DNA from: Penaeus vannamei
Taxonomy: Eukaryota; Arthropoda; Malacostraca; Decapoda; Penaeidae
Assembly (NCBI RefSeq): GCF_042767895.1
Contig: NC_091569.1
Location: forward strand, 36,136,948 to 36,149,447
DNA: 12,500 nucleotides
Direction of reading: 5' to 3'
Below are positions 7,373-12,500 of the stretch, piece by piece. The stretch's first letter is position 1; each line of letters starts with the position of its first letter. Both the position numbers and the translations under genes were made by a program. Under the pieces are notes generated by a model, which was not told where the DNA came from, made no database searches, and saw nothing but the letters and a program-made list of their open reading frames with translations.

Positions 7373-7700
7373 TCTCGCTGTCTCACTCGCGCGCGCGCTC
7401 TCGCCTGCTCGGTCTGTGTGGGGCTGTCTGTCCGACTGACTTTTATTGTCTGACTGTCTGTCTGACTGTGTTTCATTGTCTGTCTGTTTTATTGTCTGTC
7501 TGTCTGACTGTGTTTCTTTGTCTGTCTCTGTTTTATTATCTGTCTGTCTGACTGACTTTTATTGTCTGTGTCTGTCTGCTTTCTTGTCTGTCTGTCTGGT
7601 TGTCTCTGTCTGTGTCTGTTTGTCTCTGTCTGTCCGTTTTCTTGTCTGTCTGTTTTCCTATCTGTCTATCACTATCTCAATCTCCTTCGCTTACTCCCTT
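7373..7700. repeat. TCTG/TTTTATTGTCTG degenerate repeat with CG run
   Basis: A CGCGCGCGCGC run (7388-7398) precedes TCTG and GACTG tetramers. These are grouped into loose higher-order units built on TTTTATTGTCTG or TTTCATTGTCTG followed by TCTGTCTGACTG (clear copies begin near 7441, 7471, 7489 and 7557). The C/V/L/S-rich plus-strand frames are artefacts. Confidence 0.88.
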
Positions 7701-7815
7701 TCTCTATCTCTCACAAAACATCTCTTTCCTCGCCCTCTCCCTCTCTCCCTCTATTTATGGATACCAGTCCCCATTCGCATCTCGCACTGGCCTCGTCGTT
7801 ACCTCCGCTGCAGGT
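7701..7815. other. short unique spacer
   Basis: A pyrimidine-rich lead (to about 7750) is followed by some 60 bases of ordinary sequence, which include CCAGT (7764-7768) and ACTGG (7786-7790) as a weak inverted pair. No gene is seen. Confidence 0.45.
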
Positions 7816-7838
7816 GGCGAAGGAGGGAGAGAGAGAGA

Positions 7839-7903
<65 letters not shown>

Positions 7904-7910
7904 AGGGAGG

Positions 7911-7949
<39 letters not shown>

Positions 7950-7964
7950 TGGGTGAGGTAGGGG

Positions 7965-8034
<70 letters not shown>

Positions 8035-8128
8035 GGAGAGGGAGAGGGAGAGAGGGAGAGGGAGAGGGAGAGAGCAGAGGGAGAGAAAGAGAGAGAGAGG
8101 GAAAGAGAGTGGGGAGGGGGAGAGGAGT

Positions 8129-8191
<63 letters not shown>

Positions 8192-8266
8192 GAGGGAGAA
8201 AGGGAGAGGGAGAGGGAGAGGGAGAGGGAGAGGGAGAGGGAGGGAGAGAGAGAAAGAAAGAAAGAA

Positions 8267-8329
<63 letters not shown>
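7816..8329. repeat. (GA)n array with GGGA and GAGGGA blocks
   Basis: Long GA runs are interrupted by five tandem GGGA units (7897-7916), GAGGGA-type hexamers near 8034-8072 and at about 8202-8243, and AAAG units near 8252-8270. The four-or-more GGG runs with one-base loops at 7897-7916, and with three-base loops at 8202-8243, meet the G-quadruplex rule. R/E-rich plus-strand and S/L-rich minus-strand frames are artefacts. Confidence 0.97.
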
Positions 8330-8331
<2 letters not shown>

Positions 8332-8385
8332 CTCGGCTACAACGGCGAGGCGGAATACATAGATGTGGCCTCCTCCTGCGTCTGC

Positions 8386-8520
8386 TTTCTCTCTCTTTCT
8401 CTTCTCTTTTGTTTTTGTTTCTTTCTTCCTCTCTCTTTCTCTCTTCATTTAATTTCTCGTCCTTGTTCTCTCTCTCACACACGCTCTCTCTGTCTCTGTC
8501 TCTCTCTTTCGCTCTTCCCC
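8386..8520. repeat. polypyrimidine tract, CT/TTC-rich
   Basis: CTCTCT and TTTCTTCC words run for about 135 bases, starting about 55 bases after the GA array ends. The intervening 8330-8385 is unique, GC-rich sequence. This is a second purine-to-pyrimidine switch in the window. Confidence 0.85.
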
Positions 8521-8528
8521 TCAGGTAT

Positions 8529-8597
8529 GTGTGGATATATGTGCTCTTGCAACATAAATGGACATAAATACAAACACGCAAGAGCACGCAATCACAC
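8529..8597. repeat. long imperfect hairpin
   Basis: GTGCTCTTGC (8541-8550) pairs perfectly with GCAAGAGCAC (8578-8587) across a 27-nt loop. The loop holds a direct repeat ACATAAAT (8552-8559, 8562-8569). Beyond a small internal loop, GTGTG (8529-8533) can pair with CACAC (8593-8597). The arms are about 20 nt each, a size seen in microRNA precursors, but the internal loop is large and the right arm runs into a CA repeat. Confidence 0.65.
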
Positions 8598-8777
8598 ACA
8601 CACACACACGCACGGACACAACTCTGCACACTCCTACACAGAGATACATAAACGCAAACACGTAAGAACTGACACAACAAACCCTCCCTAACCTCCCCCC
8701 CCCACTTTAACCTCCCCACCCCCCCTCCCATCACCTCCAAACAAACACGCAAAACATTAAACAATTGATATGAGCCT

Positions 8778-8779
<2 letters not shown>
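8589..8779. repeat. degenerate CA repeat and C-rich stretch
   Basis: CACACA units with CG and TACACAG interruptions run to about 8665. A C/A-rich stretch follows, with several C6-C8 runs (about 8684-8735). No gene is seen. Confidence 0.75.
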
Positions 8780-8857
<78 letters not shown>

Positions 8858-8858
8858 C
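8780..8858. repeat. (CA)n-(TA)n compound microsatellite
   Basis: About 31 CA units (to 8842) pass directly into about 7 TA units. Both parts are uninterrupted. Confidence 0.97.
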
Positions 8859-8859
8859 A

Positions 8860-9160
8860 TATTCTACTTCTCTCTACTTTGTGACTTTGCTTTTTCGTTT
8901 CGAAAATCATTTTCCAAATCATTTTTTCCTCTTCTCAGACCCCGGGCAGCGCTCTCGACCGGCCTAATCTTATTAGGCATAAACCTTTTTTTTCTTGTCT
9001 ATTTCCTGTCAGCGTCACTTCTCTCTCGTCTCTCTCACCCCTATTTTCGTATTGTCCTTTACCCTTTTCGTTTCCCTCGTGTTTCGTCCTAGCAGTACTT
9101 TTGTTAAAAGAGGGAGAAGGCTAAGGAAAATGAGAGTAAGAGTAACGGAAAGGAATACAA
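8860..9160. other. unique island with two compact hairpins
   Basis: TTTTCG-TTT-CGAAAA (8892-8906) is a 6-bp stem with a 3-nt loop. GCCTAAT-CTT-ATTAGGC (8962-8978) is a 7-bp stem with a 3-nt loop, followed by T8 at 8986-8993. A pyrimidine-rich TTCCTCTTCTCAG ends at 8938 and resembles a splice acceptor. Two frames stay open for more than 100 bases after it, but their residues are only the hydrophobic output of pyrimidine-rich DNA. No gene is recognised. Confidence 0.35.
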
Positions 9161-9240
9161 ACATTTGTATGTATGCATGTATGTTTGTATACCTGTACGT
9201 AAACATGAATGTGTGTATTCATGCGAGTGAGTGGGTGAGT
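9160..9240. repeat. degenerate TGTA/GTGA repeat
   Basis: GTATGTATGCATGTATG units grade into GTGAGTGAG. An inverted pair CATGAAT (9204-9210) and ATTCATG (9217-9223) encloses GTGTGT. Confidence 0.8.
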
Positions 9241-9344
9241 GAGAGATAGAGAAAGATAGAAAGAGAGAGAGACCAAGAAAGTGCGAGAACGAAAGAAAGA
9301 AAGAGAAATACGGAGAGCGAGAACGAGAAAGAGAAAGAAAGAGC

Positions 9345-9417
<73 letters not shown>

Positions 9418-9420
9418 AGG

Positions 9421-9508
<88 letters not shown>

Positions 9509-9564
9509 AGAGAAGAGAGAGAAGAGAGAGAGACGAGAGAGATAGAGAGATAGAGAGAGAGAGA

Positions 9565-9676
9565 GATAGAGAGAGAGAAAGATAGAGAGAGAGAAAGATA
9601 GAGAGAGAGAAAGATAGAGAGAGAGAAAGATAGAGAGAGAGAAAGATAGAGAGAGAGAAAGATAGAGAGAGAGAAA
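9565..9676. repeat. 16-bp tandem repeat, 7 copies
   Basis: GATAGAGAGAGAGAAA repeats exactly seven times from 9565 to 9676 without a length change, then gives way to GATAGATAGAGAGAGACC. Confidence 0.97.
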
Positions 9677-9813
9677 GATAGATAGAGAGAGACCGAGAAA
9701 GAGCGGGACCGAAAGAGAGAAAGGGAAATAGGGAGAGCGAGAACGAGAAAGAAAAAACGAGGGCTAGACAGACAGAGAAAGAGAAAGAAAAAAAGAAAGA
9801 GAGAGAGAAAGAG

Positions 9814-10050
9814 CCCGAGAAAGAGAAAGAAAGAGAGAGAGAGAAAGAGCCCGAGAAAGAGAAAGAAAGAGAGAGAGAGAGAAAGAGCCCGAGAAAGAGA
9901 AAGAAAGAGAGAGAGAGAAAGAGCCCGAGAAAGAGAAAGAAAGAGAGAGAGAGAGAAAGAGCCCGAGAAAGAGAAAGAGCCCGAGAAATAGAAAGAAAGA
10001 GAGAGAGAGAAAGAGCCCGATAAAGAGAAAGAAAGAGAGAGAGAGAGCTA
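9814..10050. repeat. 36/38-bp minisatellite, 7 copies
   Basis: Each unit is GAGCCCGAGAAAGAGAAAGA plus a GA run. The CCCG marker begins at 9814, 9850, 9888, 9924, 9962, 9980 and 10016, giving spacings of 36, 38, 36, 38, 18 and 36. The difference is one GA unit, and one copy is half-length. Confidence 0.96.
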
Positions 10051-10107
10051 GTCAGACAGAGAAAGAGAGAGAGAAAGCGAAAGAGAGAGAAAGAGAGAGA
10101 GCGAGAA

Positions 10108-10340
10108 CGGCTGTCAGTTCCTCCTTTGTTGGAGTTCGCGCCCGCTGTCTTCGGCCTTTCTTCCCGCTGTCAGCCGAAGACGTCAGGAAAAAGAGGAAGA
10201 AGCTGACAGTAACATGCACGCTGACTTGCTTGCTTGCTTGCTGTGTGCTCTGACGGCCTCCCTCGCTCTTCGATGCTTGCCAAGTGAATTTGTTGAATAA
10301 AAGCAAGGATCATTGGACGGTTTTATTACTAGGAATTATT
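10108..10340. other. unique GC-richer island with repeated CTGTCAG
   Basis: CTGTCAG occurs at 10111-10117 and 10167-10173, and its complement CTGACAG at 10203-10209. GTCTTCGGC (10147-10155) and GCCGAAGAC (10173-10181) form a perfect 9-bp inverted repeat with a 17-nt loop. The loop and arm boundary contain the middle CTGTCAG. GACGTCAG (10179-10186) matches 7 of 8 bases of a CRE. Four TTGC units follow near 10225-10242, and AATAAA lies at 10296. The minus-strand frame 10306-10052 is not convincing as a gene because it ends in GA-derived sequence. Confidence 0.35.
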
Positions 10341-10370
10341 GGAAAGCTTTTATGGTATTTCTTATTTTTT

Positions 10371-10520
10371 ATATCGTTATGCTATTTTTTTTATTTTTAT
10401 TTTTTCGTTATGCTATTTTCTTCTTTTTTTTATGTCGTTATGCTATTTTTTATTTTTTTATTTCGTTATGCTATTTTTTTTTCTTCGTTATGCTATTTTT
10501 TTTAATTTCTATTTCGTTCT
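10371..10520. repeat. T-rich minisatellite, about 30-bp unit
   Basis: CGTTATGCTATTTT starts at 10375, 10406, 10436, 10464 and 10486, with a diverged sixth copy (CGTTCTAATCT) at 10514. Spacings are 31, 30, 28, 22 and 28, varying by T-run length. Recurrent RYAIFF peptides in the overlapping frames are the translated repeat. Confidence 0.93.
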
Positions 10521-10990
10521 AATCTGTTATAATCTTCATTTTCTCTTTCTTTTCTTTTATCATATATGTTATTAATTGTTTTTTCTCTTCATTTCTTTAA
10601 TCATATCAGTTTATCCTTATCCTCCATGCTTTCTATTTCAAGGTCTATATTCATAACATGCTATTGTATATTTATCTATCCACTCAGATATTCCATGAGA
10701 TACTATCCTTATTTTCCTTTATCAATACAAGCTAGGTCACACCCTCTCCTCTATAAATAATCAAATAATAGTTAGCTGTGTATGTACCCAAAATCTATAT
10801 TTGATAAAAAGTCGTTGAAATCAGATCTTTTTTCGCTGTGTTAATATCCAGATATTTTGACGGTCTTAACTGGCGCTCTTTCCCTCTCTTCGGTTGTTTT
10901 GTTCCATCATTGCGGACCTTTTCTGATCAATTTTCCTTTTGTTAGAATTAATCTGAGAGCAGTAAGTGATGCTTATGTGAAAACTATAAC
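10521..10990. other. AT-rich unique stretch, nothing recognised
   Basis: Ordinary AT-rich sequence. It contains one AGGTCA (10734-10739) and one TATA-box-like CTATAAATA (10751-10759), neither with supporting context. No frame shows a recognisable domain and no terminal repeats are visible. Confidence 0.5.
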
Positions 10991-11074
10991 ATACGTACGT
11001 ACGCACGCACACGCATACGCACACACAAACACACACACATATATACACACATGAATACAACTACTTAACACACG

Positions 11075-11112
<38 letters not shown>

Positions 11113-11128
11113 CGCGCGCGCGCGCGCC
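10991..11128. repeat. CA - TG - GC alternating tract
   Basis: ACGTACGTACGCACGC and CACACA units (to about 11050) are followed by CACACGCATG, a TG run (11077-11110), one A, and eight GC units (11112-11127). Except around 11110-11112, positions 11069-11127 alternate strictly between purine and pyrimidine. The left CA part and right TG part are complementary and could fold back on each other. Confidence 0.93.
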
Positions 11129-11310
11129 ATCTGTATCTCATTAGACAAATTGATTCCCTACCGATGCACTCCGACCTACGTTGACCTCGGCCTATGATGC
11201 GAGAGAGAGAATGGTTGCAAGAGTATACTTTTCAACAGAGTCTTATGCGCTTCCTCTTTACGGACACGCACAGAGCTTTTTTACTCGGCACTTCAGTTGT
11301 TTATGCTTGT
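11129..11310. other. unique spacer with DR4-like site
   Basis: Ordinary sequence with no gene. On the minus strand, AGGTCA-ACGT-AGGTCG (11187-11172) is a direct repeat with 4-nt spacing and one mismatch to consensus, a spacing used by several RXR/USP heterodimers. Confidence 0.3.
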
Positions 11311-11595
<285 letters not shown>

Positions 11596-11600
11596 TAGTC

Positions 11601-11630
11601 CCACTCCTCTTTACCTTCAAGAGGGAGTGG
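11601..11630. repeat. hairpin with one bulge
   Basis: CCACTCCTCT (11601-11610) pairs with AGAGGGAGTGG (11620-11630) around a 9-nt loop, with one G bulged at 11623. CACTCCTCTT recurs directly at 11641-11650. The rest of the island up to 11720 is unique and shows no gene. Confidence 0.75.
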
Positions 11631-11719
11631 CTGAGTATATCACTCCTCTTAAGTTATGTGTTTGGAGAAGAAATTACCATAATGAGTTATCTTGGCGGAG
11701 CCTGGACTGGCAGCTGATA

Positions 11720-12240
11720 GGGGAAGGGGGGAAGGGGGAGATGGGGGTGGAAAAGAGAAGGGGGAAAGAAGGGGGGGGAAGGGGGAAGGGAGAACGGGAG
11801 GGGGAAAGGGGAGGTGGTAAGAGGGAAGGGGGAGAAGGGGAGGAAGGGGAGGTGGTAAAGGGAAGGGGAGAGAGAGGAGGGGAAGGGGAGGGAGAAAGGG
11901 GAAGGGGGAAGAGGGGAGTGAGGAAAAGGAGGGGGAAAGGGGGACAAGGAGGTGGAAAGGGGGAAAAGGGGGAAGGAGATTGGGGAAGGGGGACGGGGAA
12001 GGGTAAGGGGAGGAGGGGAGAAGAGGAATGGGGGAAGAGTCAGATGGGAAAGGAAAGAGAAAGGGAGGGAAAGGTGATGGGAAAAAAAGAGAGGGGGAAG
12101 AAGGGTGTAAGTAAAATGGGAAAGAAAACGAGAAGGAGGAAGGATGAAGTAGAAAAGAAAACGAGAAGGAGGTGGGAAAAAGAAGAGATGCAGAAGAAGA
12201 AGCAGAGTGGGAGGGGGAAAGGGCGCAGGAATAAGTAAGG
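11720..12240. repeat. polypurine tract, GGGGAA-rich
   Basis: About 520 bases of GGGGGAAGGGG, GGAGG and GAAAG words with few pyrimidines. The left two thirds are G-run-dense and G-quadruplex-prone; the right third is A-richer. The G/K/E/R-rich and P/S/L/F-rich frames are artefacts. Confidence 0.93.
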
Positions 12241-12249
12241 AAAAGGGAA

Positions 12250-12330
12250 ATATGTTATTGTTTTCTGTATATGTATGTATGTATCTATCCATTTGTCTTT
12301 CTGTCTATCTATCTATCTATATTTATGTGT
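12250..12330. repeat. TATG/TATC tetranucleotide repeats
   Basis: Short TATG units (about 12269-12283) pass into TATC and GTCT words and four TATC units near 12305-12320. The following 12331-12420 is pyrimidine-leaning unique sequence with nothing recognisable. Confidence 0.85.
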
Positions 12331-12420
12331 GTGAGGGGAGCTGGCACTATTTCCATCTCTACATCTGTCTTTTTATTTATCCATCTGTCTTCGCTATCTA
12401 CCTTTAACCCTTTTATCTTA

Positions 12421-12421
12421 G

Positions 12422-12452
<31 letters not shown>

Positions 12453-12500
12453 CCCCCCCCTCTCTCTCTCTCTCTCTCTCGACTTCTCTATCTCTCTCTC
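12421..12500. repeat. (CT)n microsatellite with C9 run
   Basis: CT units from about 12425 are interrupted by C9 (12452-12460) and GACTTCTCTAT (about 12481), and continue to the window edge. The full length is not visible here. Confidence 0.97.

Larger units (their letters stand above)
9241..10107. repeat. layered GA-type superarray
   Basis: About 865 bases almost free of T and C except for recurring punctuation. The parts in order are: a mixed GAAA/GAGA segment containing GACC and GCTAGA (9271-9348); pure GA with four GGGA units (9411-9426); GAAGAGA variants (about 9503-9540); a 16-bp array (9565-9676); a second copy of the mixed segment (9691-9768); and a 36/38-bp array (9814-10050). The plus-strand R/E-rich frame is an artefact. 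Confidence 0.96.

Noticed and set aside
7258..7476. 72-residue minus-strand open frame
   Set aside because: It starts inside the TCTG repeat; the unique part matches nothing known to me and has no splice or start context.
7785..7802. Cloning-vector (lacZ) contamination
   Set aside because: CACTGGCCTCGTCGTTAC only resembles the lacZ priming region; it has internal differences and the flanks do not continue as vector.
7711..8860. Very long S/L-rich minus-strand open frames
   Set aside because: They are (GA)n read on the other strand; dinucleotide repeats lack stops in every frame. No domain or ordinary codon mixture is present.
10296..10301. AATAAA polyadenylation signal
   Set aside because: The hexamer is frequent in A-rich DNA here, and no upstream coding sequence exists to support it.
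10284..10575. Frames with repeated RYAIFF peptide
   Set aside because: This is the direct translation of the 30-bp T-rich minisatellite, open in several frames.
10751..10759. TATA-box promoter
   Set aside because: CTATAAATA fits the consensus, but in AT-rich DNA this is expected by chance, and no initiator or downstream gene is visible.

Overview
This is eukaryotic, non-coding, simple-sequence-rich DNA. I find no gene I can defend: every long open frame lies in dinucleotide, polypurine or minisatellite repeats, and its translation is the usual by-product of such repeats (poly-CV, TH, RE, SL, YI). By a hand estimate about two thirds of the window is microsatellite, minisatellite or long polypurine/polypyrimidine tract. 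The mix of very long (CA/TG)n, (GA/CT)n and (TA)n runs, GATA/GACA tetranucleotides and strand-asymmetric GGA/GAA tracts suggests an invertebrate with an unusually microsatellite-rich genome. A penaeid shrimp or another decapod crustacean is my best guess. That is an inference from composition; no diagnostic gene is present.

Layout. 1-150: CA/GCAC repeat with a 30-bp duplication. 151-500: AT-rich spacer. About 500-1412: 26-copy, 34-bp minisatellite. 1413-1778: unique island ending its open frame at a consensus splice donor. 1779-2304: compound microsatellite, then polypurine. 2509-2820: (TG)n then (GA)n. 3207-4088: polypurine block followed by polypyrimidine block. 4111-4500: (TA)n, TGCG repeats, a perfect AGGTCA direct repeat and a four-run G tract. 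4786-5000: T-rich 48-bp minisatellite. 5010-5480: unique island. 5493-5637: duplication and (CA)n. 5640-5852: unique. 5853-6170: G-rich. 6326-6862: unique, regulatory-looking island. 6863-7195: C-rich polypyrimidine. 7196-7372: unique. 7373-7700: TCTG repeats. 7816-8329: GA/GGGA block. 8529-8597: hairpin. 8780-8858: (CA)n(TA)n. 8860-9160: unique. 9241-10107: layered GA-type superarray. 10108-10340: unique, with repeated CTGTCAG motifs. 10371-10520: T-rich 30-bp minisatellite. 10521-10990: AT-rich unique. 10991-11128: CA/TG/GC alternating tract. 11129-11310: unique. 11311-11595: (CA)n. 11596-11720: hairpin island. 11720-12240: G-rich polypurine. 12250-12500: TATG/TATC and CT repeats.

The most useful signals are in the unique islands between the repeats. 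These are: two splice-signal candidates (plus strand ending at 1534; minus strand 5105-5061); a cluster of seven GGATT/AATCC pentamers at 6447-6599, just upstream of a CACGTG-GATA composite; a perfect AGGTCA direct repeat with 2-nt spacing at 4418-4431; three CTGTCAG/CTGACAG heptamers at 10111-10209; and layered repeat architecture at 9241-10107, including an 80-bp segment repeated exactly 420 bp later. I see no evidence of a new protein-based system.
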